A DNA stretch of 18,715 nucleotides, taken from positions 1 through 18,715 of the forward strand of contig DGQF01000046.1 of assembly GCA_002389675.1 (NCBI GenBank), in the 5' to 3' direction. The notes beneath the pieces were generated by a model. That model was given only the letters and a program-made list of their open reading frames with translations, was not told the DNA's origin and searched no databases. This stretch comes from Gammaproteobacteria bacterium UBA4421 (GTDB lineage: Bacteria > Pseudomonadota > Gammaproteobacteria > Pseudomonadales > Azotimanducaceae). Position numbers and translations under genes: made by a program. Positions 9,601-16,675 of the stretch are shown here, piece by piece. The number at the start of each line of letters is the position of its first letter. Position 1 is the first letter of the stretch.

Positions 9601-11908
9601 ACTGAACTTCACTGAGCTGCGCCGCAGCTGCCCCACCGGCGAGCGTATGTAACGCCCCATAAATATTTCCTGACAGCGCCCAAGGAACCTTTTCGTTCTC
9701 CACACGCAGTACTTGAAGATGGGTCACCGCTTCGTCTAGAAAAAGCTGCTGCGCACTCGAGGCGCGCTCTGTTTCCACACGGGTTCCTGCAGCGTTGAAT
9801 TGACCATCAACGTCCTCATCAGAGACCACAATCGCACCCGGTGACACTATTCGTTGCGGCAGGACCGTTGGGTCTATATCACCGCCCGACGCTAGAATAT
9901 CCGCTTGTTCGACGATTATCTCGACCCGCTCAACGTCTACCGGCAAACGCCCGGCATATCCATCAATCAATGCAGGCAGCAGCTGACACGCGGCGTCGGT
10001 CACCACAATAAATCTATCGTTCGCGGTTACCGTGTGATCAATTACCCGGTTAAGCATATTCTCAACCGCCCAAGACAACTCACTGATGACGTCGGCTTGC
10101 ACAATTTTACCGCTGCCTTTTAACGTATGAAAAGCACGACGCATTTCAACCAGTGTATCTTCGATGTGCGATTCAGCCGCCCACTGCACCATCAAACCTT
10201 CAAGGGTATCCAGTACTTCGCGCGCCTCATCGACAAATATCTCAATAATTTCAGGATCAGGCGGAGGGTCAGCCGACGGTTTCTCTGCAGGAGGCGTTAA
10301 TGACGAGGCGGCAATCCCTCCCAAACGCAGTTCAGCGGCGGACAAAATATCTTCAGCGCCAGATTGCCCCCCCGTGAATATCCGTTCCAGATAATATTCT
10401 GCCGCACTAATCACCTCGGCGAACCCATCAAGCTCATCCGCTGAGGGTTGATGGCCCTTCAACAGCTGCCCCTGCACATAACGACTCACGCCGGTAATTA
10501 AGTCCCTTATGCGCGCCATCGACGCGTCATCCAGTGCAAGGTTTAGTGCGTCGAATAGCTCGGGCACACCATCAAGATCACCACGCACCCAATGGCCGCC
10601 AACAAAGTTGTTAACTGCACGTCTGATTTGTGCGATGTTTTCAAGCGCGCCCGCTACTGATTCCCGCTGATTATCCCCTGCCACCGCAGGGGGCAAAGAA
10701 TCCGCGCCCGCAGCGGTGCGGTTTAAATTTTCACCCAGCTCCCGCAAGACATCATTCACCTGAGCCAACACCGAAATATCCTGCCCGGATTCAGCAACCA
10801 CGCGCCTCAGAACAGCGACCTGGTCAGAAACAATGACCCGAGAATGCTGCAGACCCATCAACGATAAAGCGCTGCTGGTGCTATTCAAAGGCTCTATGCA
10901 AGTCCGCAAGACATCAACGTCAATATAGGCAAGGCCGACCATAGTCTCTATTTTATCGATGATCTGTCGAAGATCTTCCTGAACAGCCTGCACAGCGCTC
11001 ACCAACGCCTGCCGGCCAGAGTTGACCAAGGTATTATTGAACATATCGCGCGTGACTGCTTTTTGCAGACGCTGCAGGCGCGGACTGTGATTACCCTGGC
11101 CACTGGCAGCGTCCAGCATTTGCTGCACCAGCTGAAGATTCACCGGGCGGCGCAGCACACCATCACCGTCTTCGGCCAAATTTTTGATCTCTATATCGAT
11201 CAGGCGCAACAGCTTTAACGCCTCACCCTCTGGCTTTTCCTGGCCCTGCTGAAGGCTGGACACAAATTCGCCAAACGCCTGCCATTGGCTTGCCAGCGGC
11301 GCGCCGGCGGTGATCTGCTCTAATCCGGAGGCGATTTTGCCTAAGGTCTCTAAATCAGCAGGAGAGGCCTCGCCTCTGAGAAAAGACAACAAAATATTCT
11401 GGAAAGCCGAACGCATGCGGGCGGCTTTTTCCGCCCCGCCGATGGCGTTGAAACGCGCCAGCGCGTCAGCTGATGCACCCTCTCGAAGACTGTGACCAGC
11501 AGGATCAACCAGCGGGGCCAGATCCAACAGACCGCGGATCTCATTCACCCGCGGCATCGAGAAACTCGCGTCGTCTTTATCCGTATTGTTTAACTCATCA
11601 ATATAACCGGGCATTTCGAGAAAACCCTGCATTAGCGTATCGCGAACCACTTCCGGATCACCCACACGTCCTTCAAGAAGTGCCTGGGTTAACAACTCCA
11701 AATGGGCCGCTAACTGGGTTACCCCCTCAAGTTCCAGCATCGACAGTGTGCCATGCAACTGATGAAGATAGGTCAAACATACCTGTAAGCGGACCCCTTC
11801 GCTTTCACTCTCGGCATAGTCATTGAGCGCTTCGCGCGCAGCATCGAGGGTTTCAAGCAAATCTGCTTTCACCCAATCTAAACCCAGATGGTCCTGCCCA
11901 GAAGCCAT
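6611..11908 (-). CDS. chpA: Hybrid CheA-type histidine kinase of the Pil-Chp system
   Basis: ChpA (PilL) autophosphorylates and passes phosphate to PilG and PilH, controlling type IV pilus motility; it is cytoplasmic at the receptor array. The 1765 residues divide as: N-terminal degenerate Hpt-like region (YLHQLHGTL, His49); long helical region to ~530; canonical Hpt FHTLKGSG with His594; degenerate HTLAGG with His754 but Lys replaced by Ala; a likely fourth, LTVAGLA near 878, lacking the His; canonical Hpt HTLKGG with His1029; dimerisation and coiled coil ~1175-1310; HATPase with N box HLLRNAVDHG (1355-1364), DDGAGID (1399-1405) and GRGVGLDVV (1450-1458); CheW-like ~1490-1625; receiver 1645-1762 with Asp1695 and Lys1747. 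P. aeruginosa ChpA is about 2470 residues with more phosphotransfer domains. AAAGGA lies seven bases before the ATG. The gene is 29 bases after pilJ, where pilK would be expected. Confidence 0.95.
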   Translation of the reverse strand: MASGQDHLGLDWVKADLLETLDAAREALNDYAESESEGVRLQVCLTYLHQLHGTLSMLELEGVTQLAAHLELLTQALLEGRVGDPEVVRDTLMQGFLEMPGYIDELNNTDKDDASFSMPRVNEIRGLLDLAPLVDPAGHSLREGASADALARFNAIGGAEKAARMRSAFQNILLSFLRGEASPADLETLGKIASGLEQITAGAPLASQWQAFGEFVSSLQQGQEKPEGEALKLLRLIDIEIKNLAEDGDGVLRRPVNLQLVQQMLDAASGQGNHSPRLQRLQKAVTRDMFNNTLVNSGRQALVSAVQAVQEDLRQIIDKIETMVGLAYIDVDVLRTCIEPLNSTSSALSLMGLQHSRVIVSDQVAVLRRVVAESGQDISVLAQVNDVLRELGENLNRTAAGADSLPPAVAGDNQRESVAGALENIAQIRRAVNNFVGGHWVRGDLDGVPELFDALNLALDDASMARIRDLITGVSRYVQGQLLKGHQPSADELDGFAEVISAAEYYLERIFTGGQSGAEDILSAAELRLGGIAASSLTPPAEKPSADPPPDPEIIEIFVDEAREVLDTLEGLMVQWAAESHIEDTLVEMRRAFHTLKGSGKIVQADVISELSWAVENMLNRVIDHTVTANDRFIVVTDAACQLLPALIDGYAGRLPVDVERVEIIVEQADILASGGDIDPTVLPQRIVSPGAIVVSDEDVDGQFNAAGTRVETERASSAQQLFLDEAVTHLQVLRVENEKVPWALSGNIYGALHTLAGGAAAAQLSEVQLIVESAYEVAKGYRGRQSTPALEAFFGQAAKDLAACLTALEQNIFWDEPFELVAAADDLLAVLEDSSSAVECLLNSDHTHQVLDREDQLNAYLVSADAASISELRQHLLTVAGLAADANVSQIAALAGGLERALDTIDFANSLPANVVSILLHAYHLLIDQLNALAGGSEMMLSDGMLVALRGLSGSDSGSFSDRASVRSSSSADQNSAMDEPDALDPELTQVFIEEAEEICDALQANVLNWSSARENRLFMENMLRGLHTLKGGARLCGLMALGDFIHDFESVVIEVQSHRRVANDNLFVELGGRFDEITAGLAQFTNKPFVSLHQALGLSESLAETPARGTELNSDAQRIAKVMDVNKVVEAVVAPHWAVPPDDEVPVQLSPMAAPNGAEQASQETVRVGAELLEELVNLAGESAIVRARIEQDMGDFAGALAEMETTIERLRVQLRRLEIQTDAQTVYRQDQPEGVQYDNFDPLELDRYSQLQEVSRGLTESASDMVDLKETLLVKARQSEALLQQQARINTQLQEGLMRTRMVPFNRLLPRLRRMVRQVAAEVNKQVELHVHHGDRELDRNLLERMVAPLEHLLRNAVDHGIEAAQRRAQLGKAGEGRIDLTLGREGGDIVFELSDDGAGIDVAQVRVKATEHGLLEQQTQLSDAAVTQLVLAPGLSTSAAVTQISGRGVGLDVVHSEVKRLGGSISITSEPGEGTCFTLRVPYTVSVNRALMVAVGSENYAIPLNTIEGIVLLTAEQLRDHYNNNNETVSYAGGEYQLRYLGEYLGGEYHPQASSDSVPMLLVRSGDLAVAIHVDDVQDSREIVVKPLSPQFSGVPGISGATVLGDGQVVVILDLLGLVRAKYSTGASVPRPQSEAVAAARCVMVVDDSVTVRKVTSRCLVRQGIDVMAAKDGVEAIALLQSRRPDLILLDIEMPRMDGFEVARQLMHDPLLADLPMIMISSRTGEKHKSHALSLGVRHFLGKPFQESELMALIDELVPPG

Positions 11909-11937
11909 ACCCTAATCCTTTACATTCAGACTCACCC

Positions 11938-13155
11938 TCAACCGGTCGGCAACTTGAAGCCTTCCACAGAAACACGCATCTCGTTTGCCATACCCGCAAG
12001 ATCACCGATAGAGTTGGCTGTTGCTTCTGTAGACTGTGCTGTTTGAGATGTGATGCGCTGAATCACTTTCATTTTTTCACTCACGTGACCCGCGGTTGAC
12101 GCCTGCTGTTGCGCTGCGTTTGAAATATTTCGAATCAATTCCGCCAACGAGGCAGAGACACCCTCAATCTCTTCAAGAGCCACACCCGCATCTTGGGCCC
12201 GGCGCGCACCATCAACCACTTCAACCGTGGTTTGTTCCATCGAGATCACCGCTTCATTAGTGTCCGTTTGAATGGCTTTGACCAAAGCGCCAATCTGCTT
12301 GGTTGCTGCAGAGGAACGTTCGGCCAAACGCTGCACCTCGTCCGCAACCACCGCAAATCCGCGGCCGGCGTCTCCGGCCATAGAGGCCTGAATGGCGGCG
12401 TTCAAAGAAAGAATGTTCGTTTGATCTGCAATATCGTTAATCAGTGAAACGATGTCGCCAATTTCTTGGCTGGATTCACCCAGTCGTTTCACGCGTTTGG
12501 AGGTTTCTTGGATTTGACCACGAATATTGTTCATCCCCCCAATTGTATCCTGCACTACCTGCGAACCGTTGTTCGCGATCTCAACAGCGCGTTGCGCAAC
12601 GGTCGCCGATTCCGAGGCATTGGATGAGACCTCATCGATCGAGGTCGCCATATCGTTGATAGCGCCCGATGCGGCACTGATCTCGCGGGCCTGACTTTCC
12701 GCCGCGCCGGCCAGCTCCCGTGACGTATGCTGTGAATCCCCGGCCGCCTTCGCAACCTGCACGGACAGCGCGTTTATGTTTGAAACCAAGCCCCTCATTT
12801 GATCAATTGCGTAGTTGATCGAGTCCGCAATTGCACCCGTGAAATTCTCGGTCACCGACGCATGAACCCGCAGATCACCTTCAGCAAGATCCGCCAGTTC
12901 ATCCAAGAGCTGCAGGATAGCTGCCTGATTGCGTTCATTAGCAGCCGCTTGATCACGCAATTGCTGCGCGGTGTTACCCACCATCACCACGCAGATCAAC
13001 GCCATTAGGAGCAATCCGGAGATCGCCAACACCAGCGGTGGATGATCAAATGGAGGGCCATCAGCCTGGGCAATAAAATAGCCCATGCCCACTAACAGTC
13101 CGGTGAGAACAATCATCAGAACAACCAAAACTGGAGATAACTTCACGACACCCAT
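11938..13155 (-). CDS. pilJ: PilJ-type chemoreceptor without a periplasmic sensor domain
   Basis: A methyl-accepting chemotaxis protein at the pilJ position. In Pseudomonas, PilJ (~680 residues) senses pilin in the periplasm and controls ChpA. Here the protein is 405 residues from the ATG at 13155. TM1 is about residues 5-29, followed by only some 11 residues (QADGPPFDHPP), then TM2 about 41-60, a HAMP-like region to ~128 and a full cytoplasmic signalling domain with the hairpin tip DQTNILSLNAAIQA near 244-257 and GRGFAVVADEVQRLAERS near 264-281. The ORF is continuous, so the missing sensor is not a frameshift. AAGGA lies seven bases before this ATG. A TTG at 13236 would add 27 acidic residues but has no ribosome-binding site. 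No C-terminal pentapeptide for CheR tethering is seen. Confidence 0.88.
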   Translation of the reverse strand: MGVVKLSPVLVVLMIVLTGLLVGMGYFIAQADGPPFDHPPLVLAISGLLLMALICVVMVGNTAQQLRDQAAANERNQAAILQLLDELADLAEGDLRVHASVTENFTGAIADSINYAIDQMRGLVSNINALSVQVAKAAGDSQHTSRELAGAAESQAREISAASGAINDMATSIDEVSSNASESATVAQRAVEIANNGSQVVQDTIGGMNNIRGQIQETSKRVKRLGESSQEIGDIVSLINDIADQTNILSLNAAIQASMAGDAGRGFAVVADEVQRLAERSSAATKQIGALVKAIQTDTNEAVISMEQTTVEVVDGARRAQDAGVALEEIEGVSASLAELIRNISNAAQQQASTAGHVSEKMKVIQRITSQTAQSTEATANSIGDLAGMANEMRVSVEGFKLPTG

Positions 13156-13242
13156 ACTTTTTTCCTTACCCTGATCTTCATCTTCTGAGTCATCTGCGCC
13201 TTTTGAATCAACAAAATCATGCCTTGGGGATATCAAAACTGA

Positions 13243-13785
13243 TCACTGATCGCGCCCGACCGCTAAAAATTTTTGATCCCGTAAAATGCTTTTCAATTGA
13301 ATCACCTGAAAGTGCTGCTTTTGCCCGGTAAATCGGCCGGTGACATATCGCCCCAAGCCATCAGCACTTTTTTCCACTTCCGGCTCGAACCGGTCTTGCC
13401 GAAAGTATTTGATGCCTAGGGTTTGATCAACCACAAACCCTGCAATCATATCCCCATCCTCAACAACAAGAACGCGACAAAGTGTGCCCGGCTCGGTGAC
13501 GGGCATCTGCAAATAATCCATCAAGTTAACAACTGGAATCAATCTGCCCCGAACGCTCGCGATTCCCATCATCCATGACTTCACATTCGGCAATGCTGTC
13601 AAGCGTGGCACGGGCATCAACTCCGAAACTTCTCCCAACTCCGATAGCAGACAAATGTCGGAGACTTTAAAACCCAGACCCTGCCAATGGCATTGCACAG
13701 AGTCTTCTTGCGGAATCACTGAGGCAGTTTCGAGCGCAGCCGCATGATAACTTTGTAGTGTTTTAAAGGCTTCTGGATAGGCCAT
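13243..13785 (-). CDS. pilI: CheW-like adaptor PilI
   Basis: A 180-residue CheW-domain protein that should couple PilJ to ChpA; length agrees with Pseudomonas PilI (~178). Visible CheW features are the WQGLGFKV strand near 34-41, VSELMPVPRLTALPNVKSW near 53-71, and the signature GIASVRGRLIPVVNLMDYL at 74-92, followed by a strand with LVVEDGDMIAGFVVD. AAAGG lies about eight bases before the ATG. It is ten bases downstream of pilH. Its TGA stop is in the same frame as pilJ, and no other stop separates the two: the 29 codons from the TGA to the pilJ ATG are open. Confidence 0.92.
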   Translation of the reverse strand: MAYPEAFKTLQSYHAAALETASVIPQEDSVQCHWQGLGFKVSDICLLSELGEVSELMPVPRLTALPNVKSWMMGIASVRGRLIPVVNLMDYLQMPVTEPGTLCRVLVVEDGDMIAGFVVDQTLGIKYFRQDRFEPEVEKSADGLGRYVTGRFTGQKQHFQVIQLKSILRDQKFLAVGRDQ

Positions 13786-13795
13786 TAGTCAACCT

Positions 13796-14161
13796 TTATG
13801 CGCCCAGCACTTCATTTACAGCCCCAATTAAACGGTCGTCATCCAGCGGCTTAGTCAAATATCCTCGGGCACCCTGCCGATAACCCCAAACCCGATCTGT
13901 CTCCTGATTTTTACTGGATACAATAATAATCGGTATATGGCTTGTTTCTATATTTTTGGTTATCTGGCGAGTTGCCTGAAAACCATTTAACCCTGGCATC
14001 ACCACGTCCATCAGAATCAGATCGGGTTGCTGCTGGACGGCCAAAGACAAGCCTTGCAACCCGGTCGATGCTGTCAGCAACTGGTGACCATGACGCGCCA
14101 GCGTGTTCACAATCTGGTGCGTCTCCGTCGGCGAATCCTCTACCACTAAAATTCTTGCCAT
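13796..14161 (-). CDS. pilH: CheY-like response regulator PilH
   Basis: A 121-residue single receiver domain and the second output regulator of the Pil-Chp system. In P. aeruginosa PilH is thought to favour pilus retraction or act as a phosphate sink opposite PilG. The receiver is intact: acidic pair Glu8-Asp9 (usual position Asp-Asp), phosphoacceptor Asp52 in LMDVVMPG, Ser82-Ser83, and Lys104 in YLTKP. The string NQETDRVWGYRQGARGYLTKP region near 85-105, with Trp92, is characteristic of PilH rather than of generic CheY. The ribosome-binding site is weak (AAAGAG about 13 bases before the ATG), 25 bases after pilG, suggesting translation linked to upstream genes. Confidence 0.94.
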   Translation of the reverse strand: MARILVVEDSPTETHQIVNTLARHGHQLLTASTGLQGLSLAVQQQPDLILMDVVMPGLNGFQATRQITKNIETSHIPIIIVSSKNQETDRVWGYRQGARGYLTKPLDDDRLIGAVNEVLGA

Positions 14162-14186
14162 CGTTGTATCGATTCTCTTTCAAGAT

Positions 14187-14546
14187 CTAATGAACCAATG
14201 TCTCAATGCTACCGAGCAATTCTTCTTTACTAAAGGGCTTGGTAATGTATTGGTCAGAACCAACTATCCGGCCTTTTGCCCGATCAAACAGGCCATCTTT
14301 CGACGATAGCATCACAACCGGAATCGTTTTGAACTTGCTGTTATTTTTAATCAGCGCACACGTCTGGTAGCCATCAAGCCGAGGCATCATGATATCCACA
14401 AATATAATCTCGGGGCGCACATCCGGAATCTTGGCTAACGCATCGAATCCATCCACTGCCGTCACGACATGATGCCCCTCTTTTGTTAGCAATGTATGCG
14501 CAGTGCGCCGAATCGTCTGGGAATCGTCTATGATCAGGACTCTCAT
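14187..14546 (-). CDS. pilG: CheY-like response regulator PilG
   Basis: First gene of the Pil-Chp operon. PilG is the positive output regulator of twitching in Pseudomonas, promoting pilus extension and acting with FimL/FimV on adenylate cyclase CyaB. The receiver is intact: Asp7-Asp8 (IIDDSQTIRR), phosphoacceptor Asp51 in FVDIMMPRLDGYQTC, Ser82-Ser83 in MLSSKDGLFD, and Lys103 in ITKPFSKEELLG; the stretch from FVDIMMP onward is nearly identical to P. aeruginosa PilG as I recall it. I chose the ATG at 14546-14544 because AAGGA lies ten bases upstream. An in-frame ATG at 14567 adds seven residues but has AGGA directly abutting it, a poor spacing. The leader carries the GGA cluster described separately. 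Confidence 0.95.
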   Translation of the reverse strand: MRVLIIDDSQTIRRTAHTLLTKEGHHVVTAVDGFDALAKIPDVRPEIIFVDIMMPRLDGYQTCALIKNNSKFKTIPVVMLSSKDGLFDRAKGRIVGSDQYITKPFSKEELLGSIETLVH

Positions 14547-14556
14547 GACCTTTTGT

Positions 14557-14597
14557 TCCTTGTACATTCCTGAGCTTTGCTGCCATCCTTGACAGCA
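14557..14597 (-). promoter_or_regulatory. Candidate CsrA/RsmA-binding leader of pilG
   Basis: On the pilG strand, TGCTGTCA (14597-14590) pairs with TGGCAGCA (14585-14578) through eight pairs, one a G-U, closing the tetraloop AGGA (14589-14586). The loop context CAAGGATG matches the core of the published CsrA SELEX consensus RUACARGGAUGU, which also favours GGA in a hairpin loop. A second GGA follows in CTCAGGAATG (14570-14568) and a third in GTACAAGGA (14565-14557), which matches the first nine consensus positions and overlaps the AAGGA ribosome-binding site used for the pilG ATG at 14546. Another AGGA lies further up at 14630-14627. Multiple sites with one covering the ribosome-binding site is the usual layout for translational repression by CsrA/RsmA. 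The match is direct; binding is inference. Confidence 0.5.
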
Positions 14598-14758
14598 CCC
14601 CGAGGTCAGACCCTAGTGACCCACCCTCCTATTTTGTCGCAGCGGCGCAAAAGTCGCTAGGCATGGCCTTACGAAAAGCGATTTTGTTCTCGTTTTAGTT
14701 GCCTAACTTGTCCCGCTATGCGTAATTTATACCTCTACTTTAGCTTAAGCGCACAACA
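14598..14758. promoter_or_regulatory. Divergent pilG / gshB promoter region
   Basis: The rest of the gap between pilG and gshB must hold both promoters. On the minus strand TATAAA (14731-14726) is a good -10-like string, with TTGTGC (14756-14751) 19 bases away as a weak -35; this would give pilG a leader of well over 100 bases. On the plus strand TTGCCT (14699-14704) with TAATTT (14723-14728), spacing 18, is a weak candidate for gshB. No clear sigma-54 motif was found. Confidence 0.3.
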
Positions 14759-15733
14759 ATGACTAAATTTGCCGTGATAATGGATCCGCTGAACACATTA
14801 TCCCTCAAAAAAGACTCCACGCTTGCCATCATTCGGGCCTGCCAACTCAGGAACATCGACGTCTATTATGTTAATCAGAGCGACCTGCATCTGATGGATG
14901 AACAAGTCTACGCCATCATGCGTACACTTCGGCTCACCGACCCATTTTGCCAAAACTTAGATCCTGCGTTGGCCGGCCAAACATGGTACACGCTGGGCGA
15001 GGAAGAACGCATCGCATTGACAGAAATGGACGCAATTCTGATGCGTAAAGATCCGCCGTTTGATATGGAGTATGTCTACTCCACTTACCTTTTGGAACGC
15101 GCAGAAGCCCAGGGTGTACTCGTGGCTAACAAACCGCAAAGCCTGCGCGACTGCAATGAGAAACTTTTTGCAACCGCCTTCCCACAATGTGGCCCTCCCC
15201 TTGTTGTCAGTCGACGTGCAGAGATTCTAAAGGCCTTTCATACCCGCGAGAAAAATGTCATCTTCAAAAAACTTGACGGGATGGGCGGAGCATCAATCTT
15301 TCGCGTCATGCAGGGAGATCCTAATCTGTCCGTTGTTTTAGAAACACTTACTAACCATGGCCAAGAGCAAATCATGGGGCAATTGTATCTGCCGGAGATC
15401 GCGGACGGTGACAAACGAATTCTCCTGATCGATGGCGAACCGATCCCCTACGCGCTGGCGCGCATCCCTTCTGCCGGGGAGACCCGCGGAAACCTCGCAG
15501 CCGGTGGTCGCGCGGAGGGGCGAGCGCTGACCGATCGAGATCGATGGATCGCTGAGCAAGTGGGTCCAGAACTGAAGCGTAGAGGGTTAATTTTTGTCGG
15601 GATCGACGTGATCGGCGATTACCTAACAGAGATCAACGTGACTTGCCCGACCTGCATACGTCAACTTGACGAGCAGTTTTCTTTGGATATAGGCGGTCAA
15701 CTCGTTGAATCTCTGCTGGCCAAGCTCGCCTGA
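14759..15733 (+). CDS. gshB: Glutathione synthetase
   Basis: GshB joins gamma-glutamylcysteine and glycine using ATP to make glutathione; it is a cytosolic ATP-grasp tetramer. The 324 residues match the family (~316). Motifs: KDPPFD at 97-102, NKPQSLRDCNEKL at 124-136, the ATP-grasp lid LDGMGGASIFR at 172-182, GDKRILLIDG at 217-226, ETRGNLAAGG at 241-250, and the metal/ATP segment EINVTCPTC at 291-299. Two small departures from the common sequence are KKLDGMGG (usually KPLDGMGG) and Cys in NVTCPTC (usually Ser). The ribosome-binding site is weak (TAAGCG). The gene is divergent from pilG and heads gshB-tonB-ruvX, the same neighbours it has in Pseudomonas. Confidence 0.96.
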   Translation: MTKFAVIMDPLNTLSLKKDSTLAIIRACQLRNIDVYYVNQSDLHLMDEQVYAIMRTLRLTDPFCQNLDPALAGQTWYTLGEEERIALTEMDAILMRKDPPFDMEYVYSTYLLERAEAQGVLVANKPQSLRDCNEKLFATAFPQCGPPLVVSRRAEILKAFHTREKNVIFKKLDGMGGASIFRVMQGDPNLSVVLETLTNHGQEQIMGQLYLPEIADGDKRILLIDGEPIPYALARIPSAGETRGNLAAGGRAEGRALTDRDRWIAEQVGPELKRRGLIFVGIDVIGDYLTEINVTCPTCIRQLDEQFSLDIGGQLVESLLAKLA

Positions 15734-15776
15734 GTTTATAGCTTGAGCGCTATGATCAACGCGAAACACAAAATCC

Positions 15777-16631
15777 ATGTATAGCGAAGCACTCGCTGCG
15801 CAAAACCGCTTGAGCATCTGCTTGTTCATCGCAGCAGCTGCGCACGGCGTGTTGATTTTAGCACTGAGTTTTTCGTCCGAGTTGAAGCAACAAAACACCG
15901 AGAGCATAGAAGTGACGATATCCGTCGCCACCGACCCTAACGTCAAAACTCAGGCTGATTTTATTGCCGCAACCCAACAATTAGGCTCGGGCACTGAGGC
16001 CCAAGCCATGCAAATGACCACTCCGGACCGACCCGATTTTCTGACCAATACCTACCAACCGATCATCTCCCAAGACGCAACCGCACATCCACAACACGAA
16101 GAGACATCAACGCTGCTCACCACAACCGCCGCAGACCCTGAAACCGCTCGCCTTCGCCAAACGTCACCCAGTCCATCGCCGCAGGTCCCCATCTGGGAAA
16201 AAATAGATACACAAGCCTTGGCCAGAGAAATTGCGAGCTTAGAAGCGCGTATTGCCGCAAATAAACAGGCGTTGGCCAAGATGCCGCGCATCAAAAGGAT
16301 CAGCAGCGTCAGCACCCGTTCGGCCGCCGAGGCAGCCTATCTCAATATGTGGCGGCAAAAATGTGAGCGCATTGGCCGAGCCAACTATCCGCCGGGCGCC
16401 CTTGAGGGAGAGGTCTTGATGCTGGTGTCGATTCGACATGACGGTCAACTCGGGGATGTTCGCATCCTCAAGTCATCAGGCCGACGAGCATTAGATCAAG
16501 CGGCTTTAGCTACCGTACGACAAGCTGCACCCTATCAGCCTTTCACCGTAGAAATGCGCAAAGCCTATGACGTGCTCGAATTCACCCGAACCTGGCAATT
16601 CAGTACACGAGGTTCTGCGCTGCGCGGATGA
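15777..16631 (+). CDS. TonB-family protein (TonB3-like)
   Basis: A 284-residue envelope protein: short cytoplasmic N-terminus, one membrane anchor at about 12-32 with a His at 23 as often seen in TonB anchors, a periplasmic linker ~33-180, then a TonB C-terminal domain ~185-275 (YPPGALEGEV, SIRHDGQLGDVRILKSSG, LDQAALATVRQAAPYQPF). The linker is not the Pro-Lys/Pro-Glu rod of classical TonB; it is polar and Thr-rich, with a predicted short coiled coil at ~145-170 (REIASLEARIAANKQAL). Between gshB and ruvX it occupies the place of P. aeruginosa tonB3, a gene reported to be needed for twitching. No exbB/exbD is adjacent. The ATG lacks a strong ribosome-binding site; a frame stop just upstream rules out a longer start. 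Orthology to TonB3 rests on position and domain layout. Confidence 0.82.
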   Translation: MYSEALAAQNRLSICLFIAAAAHGVLILALSFSSELKQQNTESIEVTISVATDPNVKTQADFIAATQQLGSGTEAQAMQMTTPDRPDFLTNTYQPIISQDATAHPQHEETSTLLTTTAADPETARLRQTSPSPSPQVPIWEKIDTQALAREIASLEARIAANKQALAKMPRIKRISSVSTRSAAEAAYLNMWRQKCERIGRANYPPGALEGEVLMLVSIRHDGQLGDVRILKSSGRRALDQAALATVRQAAPYQPFTVEMRKAYDVLEFTRTWQFSTRGSALRG

Positions 16632-16675
16632 TGTGCTGATACAAATTTCAATACTGAACAATTGGAGGCGATTCG

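Noticed and set aside
15740..15756. ATAGC...GCTAT inverted repeat between gshB and the tonB-like gene
   Set aside because: Five pairs only and no terminator tail or recognised operator; not strong enough to report as a feature.
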